Assembly (NCBI GenBank): GCA_027492485.1
Contig: JAPUER010000044.1
Span: 3,861 to 65,966, forward strand
Direction of reading: 5' to 3'
Source: Betaproteobacteria bacterium
Lineage (GTDB): Bacteria > Pseudomonadota > Gammaproteobacteria > Burkholderiales > Casimicrobiaceae
DNA length: 62,106 bases
The position numbers were made by a program, and so were the translations under genes. Below are positions 30,861 to 39,381 of the stretch, piece by piece (the stretch's first letter is position 1; each line of letters starts with the position of its first letter). A model generated the notes under the pieces. The model was not told where the DNA came from. It was given only the letters and a program-made list of their open reading frames with translations, and made no database searches.

Positions 30861-33845
30861 TCACTGACACGCCTCACAGTCGGGATTGTCAATGCTGCAG
30901 AACTTCATGTCGGAGGCTGGCAGTCCCGCTGCAACCGCCGGGTTGCCGAGCACTGCTGCGGCGGGCACGACGATCGGCGCGGCGCTCGCGGCCTGCGCGA
31001 TACCGCCCGATGACGGCACGGCATTCAACTCACCGCCCTTGCCGGTGGATTTTTCGGCGCTGGTGGCGGCCAGCGTGCGCAGGTAGTAAGTGGTTTTGAG
31101 GCCGCGCTTCCATGCCAGCTTGTAGAGCTCGTCGAGCTTTTTGCCCGAGGCGCCGGCCATGTAGATGTTGAGCGATTGCGCCTGATCGATCCACTTCTGG
31201 CGACGCGACGCAGCCTCGACCAGCCACAGCGGATCCATCTCGAATGCGGTCGCGTAATTGGCCTTGAGATCGTCCGGGATGCGGTCGATCCTGGCCAGCG
31301 CGCCGTCGAAATACTTGAGATCGGCGATCATCACTTCGTCCCACAGGCCGCGCGCCTTCAGGTCGTCGACGAGGTGCTCGTTGATGACGGTGAATTCGCC
31401 GGAGAGGTTCGACTTGACGAACAGATTCTCGTAGTTCGGCTCGATGCAGGCCGAGACGCCGATGATGTTGGAGATGGTCGCCGTCGGCGCAATCGCCACG
31501 CAATTCGAATTGCGCATGCCGTGAATCTTGATCCGCTCTTTCAGCGTCGACCAGTCCATCGCGATCGACGAATCGACTTCGACATAGCCGCCGCGCTCAT
31601 CGGCCAGCAGCTTGAGCGATTCATGCGGCATGATGCCGCGATCCCACAGCGAACCCTTGTACGAGCTATAGCGGCCGCGCTCCTCGGCGAGCTCGGTGGA
31701 GGCCCAATAGGCGTAGTAGCAGACCGCTTCCATCGAGCGGTCGGCAAACTCCATCGCGTCCTGCGAGGCGTAGGGCGTGCGCATCATGTGTAGCGCGTCC
31801 TGGAAGCCCATGATGCCCAGGCCCACCGGGCGGTGCTTCAGGTTCGAGGTGCGTGCCTTCTTGACCGCGTAGTAGTTGATGTCGATCACGTTGTCGAGCA
31901 TGCGCATGGCAGTGCGCACGGTCTTTTGCAGCTTGGCGTGATCGAGCACGTAGCCGCCGTCGACCTCCATCATGTGATTGACGAGATTGACGGAGCCGAG
32001 GTTGCACACGGCAATCTCGGTCTCGCTGGTGTTGAGCGTGATCTCGGTGCACAGGTTCGACGAGTGCACCACGCCCACATGCTGCTGCGGCGAACGGATG
32101 TTGCACGGGTCCTTGAAGGTGATCCACGGGTGCCCGGTCTCGAACAGCATGGTCAGCATCTTGCGCCACAGTGTGGTGGCCTGGATGGTCTTGAACAGCT
32201 TCAGTTCGCCACGCGCCGCCCTCGCTTCATATTCGGTGTATTTCGCCTCGAAGGCCTTGCCGAACAGATCGTGCAGGTCGGGGGTATCGGCCGGCGAGAA
32301 CAGCGTCCAGGTGCCGTTCTCCATCACGCGCTTCATGAACAGGTCGGGAATCCAGTTCGCCGTGTTCATGTCGTGCGTGCGACGGCGGTCGTCGCCGGTG
32401 TTCTTGCGCAGTTCGAGGAATTCCTCGACGTCGAGATGCCAGCTTTCGAGGTAGGTGCAGACGGCGCCCTTGCGCTTGCCGCCCTGATTGACCGCCACCG
32501 CCGTGTCGTTCACCACTTTCAGGAACGGCACCACGCCCTGCGATTCGCCGTTGGTGCCTTTGATGTGCGAGCCCATCGCACGCACTTGCGTCCAGTCGTT
32601 GCCGAGACCGCCGGCGAACTTCGACAGCAGTGCGTTTTCCTTGATTGCTTCGTAGATGCCGTCCAGGTCGTCGGCCACCGTGGTGAGGTAGCACGACGAA
32701 AGCTGCGAACGGTGGGTGGCCGAATTGAACAGCGTCGGCGTGCTCGACATGAAGTCGAAGCTCGACAGCAACTGGTAGAACTCGATGGCCCGCGCCTCGC
32801 GGTCGGCCTCGTTCAGCGCCAGCCCCATGGCGACGCGCATGAAGAACGCCTGCGGCAATTCGAAACGGCGGTCGGCGCCGTTCGCCGTCGTCTGGCGATC
32901 GATCAGGAAGTAGCGGTCGTACAGCGTCTGCAGACCGAGGAAGCCGAACTTGAAGTCGCGCGTATGATCCAGCGCCTCGCCAAGTTTCTGCAGATCGAAG
33001 CTGGCGAGATCGGGATTCAGCAGACCGATCTTGATGCCATGCTTGATGAACTTCGGAAAGTACTCGGCGTATTTGGTCGCCATGTCGGCCTGCGACGCCT
33101 CTTCGCCGAGGATTTCAAAGCGGATCGAATCGAGCAGCAGGCGTGCCGTGACGAAGCTGTAGGCCGGGTCTTTCTCGATGTACTGGCGGGCGGCCAGTAC
33201 GACGCACTTGCGCACCTCTTTCGCCGAAACGCCGTCGTACAGGTCCTTCAGTGTTGCTTTCAGGATCAGGTCGGCATCGGCGGCGCCATGCAGCCCCTCG
33301 CAGGAGGACTTGATCAGTTCGCGCAGACGCAGCAGATCGAGCGGCTTGCGCACGCCGTCCTCGACGACGTGGAGGATCGATTCCTGATCGGCTTCTTTTG
33401 CGGTCTTTGCCTGCGCGGCGCGTTCCTGCGTGCGCTTTTCGCGGTAGAGCACGTAGGCGCGGGCAACTTCATGCTCGCCTGAGCGCATCAGTGCCAGTTC
33501 GACCTGATCCTGGATTTCCTCGATGTGGATGGCGCCGCCTTCCGGCTTGACGCGCATCAGGGCGCGCATCACGGCGTCGGTCAACTGCTGTGTCAGCTCG
33601 CGGGCGCGGGCCGAAGCTGCGCTCTGGTTGCCATGCGCGGCCAGATAGGCCTTGGTCATCGCAACCGTGATTTTGGACGGCTCGAAGCCGACCACCGAAC
33701 CGTTGCGACGGATGACCTTGTACAGCGCGGCCCTGCCGGCCTCAGGCGTGGCCGTTGAACTGCCGCTGACGAGCCCCATGACGGCGGGGTTGACGGCGGG
33801 ATTCAAAGCGGCGCCACCAGATTGGGCGGAAGGGGAATCGAGCAT
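30861..33845 (-). CDS. nrdA: Ribonucleoside-diphosphate reductase class Ia, alpha subunit
   Basis: 994 residues, a long NrdA. An N-terminal ATP cone (YKVIRRNGSVVGFEPSKITVAMTKAYL, about residues 43-69) gives allosteric activity control, and a second cone-like stretch follows (about 150-200). Active-site Cys lie in SQLSSCYLTT and IAVCNLGSVNL, with NLCTEI carrying Asn, Cys and Glu of the radical site. The C-terminal swinging-arm Cys pair is CEAC at the end. GGAGA lies 7 nt upstream of the ATG. It reduces NDPs to dNDPs with NrdB. NrdR-like boxes lie about 280-330 bp upstream. Confidence 0.97.
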   Translation of the reverse strand: MLDSPSAQSGGAALNPAVNPAVMGLVSGSSTATPEAGRAALYKVIRRNGSVVGFEPSKITVAMTKAYLAAHGNQSAASARARELTQQLTDAVMRALMRVKPEGGAIHIEEIQDQVELALMRSGEHEVARAYVLYREKRTQERAAQAKTAKEADQESILHVVEDGVRKPLDLLRLRELIKSSCEGLHGAADADLILKATLKDLYDGVSAKEVRKCVVLAARQYIEKDPAYSFVTARLLLDSIRFEILGEEASQADMATKYAEYFPKFIKHGIKIGLLNPDLASFDLQKLGEALDHTRDFKFGFLGLQTLYDRYFLIDRQTTANGADRRFELPQAFFMRVAMGLALNEADREARAIEFYQLLSSFDFMSSTPTLFNSATHRSQLSSCYLTTVADDLDGIYEAIKENALLSKFAGGLGNDWTQVRAMGSHIKGTNGESQGVVPFLKVVNDTAVAVNQGGKRKGAVCTYLESWHLDVEEFLELRKNTGDDRRRTHDMNTANWIPDLFMKRVMENGTWTLFSPADTPDLHDLFGKAFEAKYTEYEARAARGELKLFKTIQATTLWRKMLTMLFETGHPWITFKDPCNIRSPQQHVGVVHSSNLCTEITLNTSETEIAVCNLGSVNLVNHMMEVDGGYVLDHAKLQKTVRTAMRMLDNVIDINYYAVKKARTSNLKHRPVGLGIMGFQDALHMMRTPYASQDAMEFADRSMEAVCYYAYWASTELAEERGRYSSYKGSLWDRGIMPHESLKLLADERGGYVEVDSSIAMDWSTLKERIKIHGMRNSNCVAIAPTATISNIIGVSACIEPNYENLFVKSNLSGEFTVINEHLVDDLKARGLWDEVMIADLKYFDGALARIDRIPDDLKANYATAFEMDPLWLVEAASRRQKWIDQAQSLNIYMAGASGKKLDELYKLAWKRGLKTTYYLRTLAATSAEKSTGKGGELNAVPSSGGIAQAASAAPIVVPAAAVLGNPAVAAGLPASDMKFCSIDNPDCEACQ

Positions 33846-34124
33846 GCAAACGTCTCCGAAAAACTGTCATTCATTGGTAAGGGTGGCGGCATGACGGCAG
33901 CGCCTGATGATGACTTTCGTCAACTGGCCTGCCGATCGCGTGCGCCCCGGGCCTCCCAACCCGCCCCTCCTGTCGCATCGACGTCCGTATCCGGAATTCC
34001 GTGCTTGCCAATCGCGCCGCTGACGAGGCACCCGCCTCGAACGCCATGCGCGCGACACACACGAAAACTCGCCTGTTCATGCAAGCTGGTCCGCAAAGTC
34101 GATGGAACAGGCGAAGAATACGAC

Positions 34125-34172
34125 CAACAATATCTAGTGGTCAAGCGGCATTCGAACCACAAGATGTTGGGG
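34125..34172 (-). promoter_or_regulatory. Two tandem NrdR-box-like sites
   Basis: Box 1 at 34125-34140 (CAACAATATCTAGTGG) matches the NrdR consensus ACACwATATATwGTGT at 12 of 16 positions; box 2 at 34157-34172 (CCACAAGATGTTGGGG) matches at 11 of 16. They are offset by 32 bp, about three helical turns, the spacing NrdR needs for cooperative binding. The repressor gene nrdR is in the window (59344-59847). Confidence 0.6.
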
Positions 34173-34308
34173 TTGGGGGCGCAGTTTTACCACGACGGTG
34201 GTCGAAGGGATGACTGCCGCGTGCGATGGCGCATGCAGCTTGGTTCCGCCGCGTGCGGGAGTGTTTTTCCCCGGTCCAGGCACAGTTTTTTCCGCACTTT
34301 TTCTCGGC

Positions 34309-34317
34309 TTTTCCACA
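34309..34317 (+). promoter_or_regulatory. DnaA-box-like 9-mer
   Basis: TTTTCCACA fits the relaxed DnaA box TTWTNCACA; TTATCCCC follows at 34321. DnaA regulates nrdAB in E. coli, so a link to replication is plausible. A single 9-mer is weak evidence. Confidence 0.3.
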
Positions 34318-34320
34318 GGC

Positions 34321-35034
34321 TTATCCCCGCCGGCCGATGTGGTGAAGCTGTTGTCCGGCCACCACAACGGCGGTTTCATCCGCGTCGAGCGACACCGGGG
34401 ACGAACCCGTTACGCTGCCGAAAGACGGCAGCACCACGCCGCGATGGTGCCGCCAGAAACAGGGCAGCGCCACGCTGTCGCGCCCGGTCGTCAAGCGCAG
34501 TGCCGGGTGCAGATGTCCCGCCAGTTCAATCGTGTGGTGTCGCGTGGCCGACTGCGGCGAAGCGGCCAGCAGCGGTTCATGCAGGCAGGTGAACGGCCCC
34601 AGCGTAAACGGCTCGGCGACCAGTTGCAGGCCCCAGTGTGCCGGCGGGTCGCCGGCGTGACGATCATGATTGCCGCGCACCAGCGTCATCGCGACCTCTG
34701 CGTGCCGCTCCCGGAACTGTCTGAACTTGCGGTCGAGCGTCGCGGTGTAGCTTTCCCGTGTGTGAATCAGATCGCCAAGGATGACCAGATGTGAGGCCCG
34801 ATGTGCATCGAGCAGCGCCGCAATGCGATCGAGGTCGTGCCCGGAATGTCCGCCCGGCATCGGTACGCCGGCCGCGCGAAAGCTGGCCGCCTTGCCGAGG
34901 TGCACGTCGGCGACAAACAGCACCCGTTGCTGCGGCCACAGCAGCGCGCGCGCCGACAGGCAAAGCAGGGTTTCGTCGTTGATCGCGATGGGCAGGCCAT
35001 CGCGCGCCGACGCGATGGCTCTCACCGGTGCCAC
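34321..35034 (-). CDS. pdeM: PdeM-type metallophosphatase (DNA-repair-associated)
   Basis: 237 residues from a GTG. Calcineurin-like phosphoesterase motifs: VLFVADVHLGK (D-x-H), LVILGDLIHTRESY (GDxxH-like), VRGNHDRH (GNHD) and ELAGHLHPA (GHxH-like). This is the PdeM ('ligase-associated DNA damage response endonuclease') layout. In many bacteria it pairs with an Lhr-type helicase and an ATP-dependent DNA ligase; neither is here. Instead a YcaQ-type glycosylase lies 7 nt upstream, so a repair pair is likely. Confidence 0.88.
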   Translation of the reverse strand: MAPVRAIASARDGLPIAINDETLLCLSARALLWPQQRVLFVADVHLGKAASFRAAGVPMPGGHSGHDLDRIAALLDAHRASHLVILGDLIHTRESYTATLDRKFRQFRERHAEVAMTLVRGNHDRHAGDPPAHWGLQLVAEPFTLGPFTCLHEPLLAASPQSATRHHTIELAGHLHPALRLTTGRDSVALPCFWRHHRGVVLPSFGSVTGSSPVSLDADETAVVVAGQQLHHIGRRG

Positions 35035-35041
35035 CGCGCGG

Positions 35042-36301
35042 TCATTGCCGTCCCGCAGCGGCGAGCGCGCGCACTGCCTCGCGCAGCGGTCGCGCGAACG
35101 CGGCAGGCTGGCAGCGGACGACGCGTACCGATGGCGTGCCGTGCCAGCGCGCGCAGCGATGCAGTGCGCCTGCGATATCGCTGGCGAGCATGTCGTCGAT
35201 CAGCACACCCGGTTCCAGATGCAGTGCGCGGACTTCGAACACGCCGTCGTCGCGATGGGCCTTGGCATCGACACGCCCGACCAGTTCATCGCGAACCAGG
35301 ATCGGCAGCGTGAAATAACCATAGCGGCGCTTCGCCGCGGGCGTATAGCACTCGATACGGTAGTCGAAGTCGAACATCGCCAGCGCCCGCTCGCGATCCC
35401 ACACCAGCGGGTCGAACGGCGACAGCAGTGTGCAATGCGTTGCCTTCAGCCGGCCACCACGGGAAGCGCGCAGCAGCGCAAGATTGTCGCGATGAACGTA
35501 GCCAGGCCAGCGCCAGCCCTCGACCATGACTTTCAGCAGCTCGCCGCGGTCAACCAGCGCGTCGGGGTGGGGCCTGGGTTGTGTCTTGAGGGCATGCCGG
35601 AAGTAGTCGCCAATCCAGCGCGCCGGCACCACGCCGAGCGCCTTGACCGTCGCCAGCGTCCAGGTACGGTCCACCTCGTCGCGCGACGGCACGGCAGCGT
35701 CGTCATGCAGCGATTGCGGCAACACCCGTTCACGAACGTCGTAGATGCGATGAAAGTTCTCGCGGCGGGCAACCATGATTTCACCGGCTGAAAACAGCGT
35801 TTCGATGCGCAGCTTGTCGGGTTTCCAGTCCCACCAGCCGTTGCCGCTACGGCCGTCTTCGTGCTCGAAGTCGGCGGCGCGTACCGGTCCGTCTGCGCGT
35901 ACCTGTTCAAGCAGATCGAGATGCCCGGCCGGATCGGTCGCCAGCCGCTCGGCGCTGCGCGACATGCCGGCAGCTTCGAGATGCAGCATCTGGCGCCGGT
36001 ACTGCGGGTAGTGCTCGATGGGCAGAAAGCAGGCCGCGTGCGCCCAGTACTCGAACAGCCGGCCATCGGCCAGCAACTCGTCGAGCCACCGCCGCGGATA
36101 GTCCCCCAGCCGGCTCCAGAGCACCAGATACGGGCTGCGCGCCACGATGTGGATGGTGTCGATTTGCAGCAGGTGCATGCGGCGTATTGCGGCCAGCAGA
36201 TCGCGTCTGCGCGCGGCTCGTGCCGGCGGCGACAGCAGGCCGGTCGCCGCGAGTTGCAACGCGCGCGCGGCGCGGAGTGAAAGCTGGATGTCGGTACTCA
36301 C
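35042..36301 (-). CDS. YcaQ/AlkZ-family DNA glycosylase (HTH_42, winged helix)
   Basis: 419 residues. The catalytic loop LLQIDTIHIVARSPYLVLWSRLGDY has the Q-x-D motif used by AlkZ-like enzymes to open alkylated bases and crosslinks. Also present are LFEYWAHAACFLPIEHYPQYR, LLSPFDPLVWDRERALAMFDFDYRIECYTPAAKRRYGYFTLPIL and LVGRVDAKAHR (C-terminal barrel), all family features. It unhooks interstrand crosslinks or removes bulky alkyl bases. Gene order with pdeM (7-nt gap) suggests co-expression. Confidence 0.9.
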   Translation of the reverse strand: MSTDIQLSLRAARALQLAATGLLSPPARAARRRDLLAAIRRMHLLQIDTIHIVARSPYLVLWSRLGDYPRRWLDELLADGRLFEYWAHAACFLPIEHYPQYRRQMLHLEAAGMSRSAERLATDPAGHLDLLEQVRADGPVRAADFEHEDGRSGNGWWDWKPDKLRIETLFSAGEIMVARRENFHRIYDVRERVLPQSLHDDAAVPSRDEVDRTWTLATVKALGVVPARWIGDYFRHALKTQPRPHPDALVDRGELLKVMVEGWRWPGYVHRDNLALLRASRGGRLKATHCTLLSPFDPLVWDRERALAMFDFDYRIECYTPAAKRRYGYFTLPILVRDELVGRVDAKAHRDDGVFEVRALHLEPGVLIDDMLASDIAGALHRCARWHGTPSVRVVRCQPAAFARPLREAVRALAAAGRQ

Positions 36302-36384
36302 GATGCTCGCTGCCAGGACGGGGCTGGCCCGCCTTCATACAATAACGACCTTGCCCATATTTTGCCGTTGCCCGGATTCGCGCT

Positions 36385-36951
36385 ATGTCCATCAAGTCTG
36401 ACCACTGGATTCGCCGCATGGCGCAACACCACGCGATGATCGAACCGTTCGTGCCGGACCAGGTGCGCTACGTGGACGGCCACAAGATCGTCTCCTACGG
36501 CACCTCGAGCTACGGCTACGATATTCGTTGCGCTGACGAATTCAAGATCTTCACCAACATCAACTCGACCATCGTCGACCCCAAGGCGTTCGACGAAAAG
36601 TCGTTCGTGGATTTCAAGGGTGACGTCTGCATCATTCCGCCCAATTCCTTCGCGCTGGCGCGCACGGTCGAGTATTTCCGCATCCCGCGCAGCGTGCTGA
36701 CCATTTGCGTCGGCAAAAGCACGTACGCACGTTGCGGCATCATCGTCAATGTCACCCCGTTCGAGCCCGAGTGGGAGGGTTATGTGACGCTGGAGTTCTC
36801 CAACACCACACCGTTGCCGGCCAAGATTTATGCCGGCGAGGGTTGCGCCCAGGTGCTGTTTTTCGAAAGCGATGAAGTCTGCGGCACCTCCTACAAGGAC
36901 CGCGGCGGCAAATATCAGGGTCAGAGCGGCGTGACGCTGCCGAAGACCTGA
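36385..36951 (+). CDS. dcd: dCTP deaminase
   Basis: 188 residues, the usual length. Converts dCTP to dUTP for dTMP synthesis. It starts [22 protein letters not shown]-style, with [74 protein letters not shown] (the S-x-x-A-R and V-T-P-x-x-E active site) and the C-terminal GQSGVTLPK tail that closes over nucleotide. It stands divergent from the YcaQ-like gene. Confidence 0.97.
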   Translation: MSIKSDHWIRRMAQHHAMIEPFVPDQVRYVDGHKIVSYGTSSYGYDIRCADEFKIFTNINSTIVDPKAFDEKSFVDFKGDVCIIPPNSFALARTVEYFRIPRSVLTICVGKSTYARCGIIVNVTPFEPEWEGYVTLEFSNTTPLPAKIYAGEGCAQVLFFESDEVCGTSYKDRGGKYQGQSGVTLPKT

Positions 36952-36966
36952 AGCGCGGCAACGCAG

Positions 36967-37584
36967 GTGGCGGACAGTACGGCACGAACGATCGGCCTGT
37001 TGCTCGCCGCTGGCAGCGGGCAGCGGTTCGATCCGGCGGCACCGGGCCGCAAGCTGGAGCAACTGGTCGACGGGCGCAGCGTTGCATCGCATGCGTTGCA
37101 CGCGCTGCTCGATTGCTGCGATGCGGTATTGCTGGCGGCACGTACCGCGAACGCACCGATTGCGCTGGAGGCAACTGCACTCGGGGTCGGGGTGCTGGTG
37201 CCGGAAACTTCGGCACTGGGCATGGGCCATAGTCTGGCGGCCCTGGCGGTCGCGGCGACGGAACGCTTTCCGATGGCGGAAACGCTGGTGGTCGCGCTGG
37301 CCGACATGCCGTGGATCGAGCCGGCCACGGTTCGCCAACTAATTGACGTCTCGCGCACTCGGGATGCCATCGTGCAGCCGGTTTTCGACAGTGCCAAAGG
37401 ACGCATCGTCGGACACCCGGTCGTGTTCCCGATGCGCTACTGCGACGCGCTAGCCGCGTGCACGGGCGATACCGGGGCGAGGGAGGTGCTGCGCCGTCAC
37501 GCGGCAGATCTGTTGCAGATCGCGGTGCAGGATCCGGGTGTAATTCGCGATGTCGACACGCCGGCGGACTTGGAGCCCGGCTAG
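36967..37584 (+). CDS. MobA/MocA-like nucleotidyltransferase
   Basis: 205 residues from a GTG. The NTP-transferase signature LLLAAGSGQRFDPAAPGRKL is at residues 11-30, with LVVALADMPWIEPATVRQL (metal-binding Asp) and GHPVVFPMRY further on. Closest in style to MocA-type CTP:molybdopterin cytidylyltransferases and their relatives. No other molybdenum genes are in the window. It lies 15 nt after dcd, so probably in one operon. Confidence 0.82.
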   Translation: MADSTARTIGLLLAAGSGQRFDPAAPGRKLEQLVDGRSVASHALHALLDCCDAVLLAARTANAPIALEATALGVGVLVPETSALGMGHSLAALAVAATERFPMAETLVVALADMPWIEPATVRQLIDVSRTRDAIVQPVFDSAKGRIVGHPVVFPMRYCDALAACTGDTGAREVLRRHAADLLQIAVQDPGVIRDVDTPADLEPG

Positions 37585-37622
37585 CCGGCAGGCCTTGACG
37601 TCGTGTATCGGAGGATCGCTAG

Positions 37623-39266
37623 CTAAAGGGTCATCACACCAACATTGCCAAGCTGCATGCGCCACCACGATTCGATGGCGTGTGCTTCGAGCGGTTTGGC
37701 GATGTAGAAGCCCTGAATTTCCTCGCAGCCGATTTCGCGCAGAATCGACAGTTGCAGCGGGGTCTCCACGCCTTCGGCGATGATGCGCATGCCGAGGCTA
37801 TGAGCGATCGCGACGATGGCCTGCACAATGCCGCGCCGGGGCTTTTCGTCGATGTGCTGGATGAAGCTGCGGTCGATCTTGATGGTGTGAAACGGTAACC
37901 GCGTCAGGTAGCTGAGGCTCGAATAGCCGGTGCCGAAGTCATCCAGCGTCAGGGTGACGCCCATTTGCCCGAGCGTATCGAGGGTGTCGATGACGTTTTG
38001 CGGATTGCCCACCAGCATCGACTCGGTGATTTCGAGGTCGAGGTAATTGGGCGGAATGCCGGTGCGGGCGATGGTGTCGTCCACCGATTTGAGCCAGCCC
38101 GGATCGGCCAGCTGCCGCGCCGAGACGTTCACCGAGATGCGCGGATGGATATCCTGCGCCCGCCACAGTTTGAACTGCTCGCAGGCCATTGTCAGCGCCC
38201 GCTGGCCGAGCGGATTGATGATGCCGCTCTCCTCGGCGATCGGGATGAATTCGGCCGGCTGAATCAGCCCACGGGTGTGATGGCGCCAGCGCAGCAGGGC
38301 TTCGAGCCCGGTCGGCGAGCCGGTGTCCGAGTCGACCTGCGGCTGGAACATCAGAAAGAATTCGCCGGCGGCGAGACCACGCCGGATGTCGTTCTCGAAC
38401 TGCGTGCGCAGCGCCTGCTGGCGGCTGGAACCGCCCGAAAAATGCTCGATGCGGTTGCGCCCCGCCTGCTTAGCGGCATACATCGCGGTGTCGGCATTCT
38501 TGATCAGTTCCGACGCGTTGGCGCCATCGTGGGGATAGATGGCGATGCCGAGCGACGCCGGCATGGTCAGGCTGGTGCCGGCGACCTCGAAAGGCTTGCT
38601 GAGCGTTTCCAGAATGCCCTCGGCCACGGTGAGCGCCACGTGTTCGGCGTGCTGCGCTTCGAGCCGGGAGATGAGCACCACGAATTCGTCGCCGCCGAAG
38701 CGTGCCACCACATCGTCCTGCCGCACGGCGGCCTGCAGGCGGGTCGCCGCCGCACGCAGGACGGCGTCACCGGCGTCATGGCCGAGGCTGTCGTTGTAAT
38801 TTTTGAAGAAGTCGAGATCGACGAACAGCACGGCAACGCGGCTCTTGTCGGACGCCGCACTCTTGACTGACTCTTCGAGCTTGGTGCGAAACAGCAAACG
38901 GTTCGGCAACGAGGTCAAGGGGTCGGTCTGTGCGATCTGCACGGCACGCATGGTGGCGGAATGCAGCTCCCGCGTGCGTTCGCGCACGCGGGTTTCGAGC
39001 GTTTTCTGATAGTTGGTGATTTGCTGCCGGCTGGCCGACAACTGGTGCGCCATCTCGTTGAACGCGCGGACCAGCTCACCGGTCGGGCCGCGCGAATGAA
39101 TGGGCACTTCGACGTGAAAATCGCCATGCGACAGCGATCGCGTGGCGTCGGTCAGGGCCTTCATCGTCCGTCGCGTGCGCAGCGACGCCAGCCAAGCCAG
39201 CAAGCCAATGACCAGCAGCCCGACCAGTACGATCAGGCCTTCAATCAGGTGCGCTTGGCTAGGCAT
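37623..39266 (-). CDS. HAMP-GGDEF-EAL protein
   Basis: 547 residues. One membrane helix (8-28), a HAMP segment (about 30-82: RTMKALTDATRSLSHGDF), a coiled coil, then a GGDEF domain (about 115-285) with intact FGGDEF and an RxxD inhibitory site (RQDD) five residues before it. An EAL domain (about 295-545) follows, with LEALLRW, NVSARQL, DLEITES, DDFGTGYSSLSYL, KIDRSFI and EGVET all present. Both activities look possible; which dominates cannot be told. Inner membrane, c-di-GMP turnover. Confidence 0.93.
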   Translation of the reverse strand: MPSQAHLIEGLIVLVGLLVIGLLAWLASLRTRRTMKALTDATRSLSHGDFHVEVPIHSRGPTGELVRAFNEMAHQLSASRQQITNYQKTLETRVRERTRELHSATMRAVQIAQTDPLTSLPNRLLFRTKLEESVKSAASDKSRVAVLFVDLDFFKNYNDSLGHDAGDAVLRAAATRLQAAVRQDDVVARFGGDEFVVLISRLEAQHAEHVALTVAEGILETLSKPFEVAGTSLTMPASLGIAIYPHDGANASELIKNADTAMYAAKQAGRNRIEHFSGGSSRQQALRTQFENDIRRGLAAGEFFLMFQPQVDSDTGSPTGLEALLRWRHHTRGLIQPAEFIPIAEESGIINPLGQRALTMACEQFKLWRAQDIHPRISVNVSARQLADPGWLKSVDDTIARTGIPPNYLDLEITESMLVGNPQNVIDTLDTLGQMGVTLTLDDFGTGYSSLSYLTRLPFHTIKIDRSFIQHIDEKPRRGIVQAIVAIAHSLGMRIIAEGVETPLQLSILREIGCEEIQGFYIAKPLEAHAIESWWRMQLGNVGVMTL

Positions 39267-39381
39267 GCGTGCAAGTGTACGGGCGGGGCACGAACACCGG
39301 TTAGCTTTCCGTTAGTGCAGCGTTTCGCGTAGATCGGGCAAAAGACACACTTTTATGTCCCAAGAAGAGCGAAACACGGCA

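Larger units (their letters stand above)
33846..34320. other. nrdA upstream regulatory region
   Basis: 475 bases between nrdA and pdeM without a gene. It holds two NrdR-box-like sites (34125-34172), a DnaA-box-like 9-mer at 34309-34317, and a long region that would be a 5' leader. I could not place the -10/-35 with confidence. Confidence 0.6.

Noticed and set aside
30646-30867. 73-codon plus-strand frame ending HRNPECKLCGH
   Set aside because: It resembles the NrdA tail only because the region is an inverted copy of that tail; no start signal or independent evidence.
31833-33482. 549-codon open frame opposite nrdA
   Set aside because: Mirror of the nrdA reading frame without any domain; shadow.
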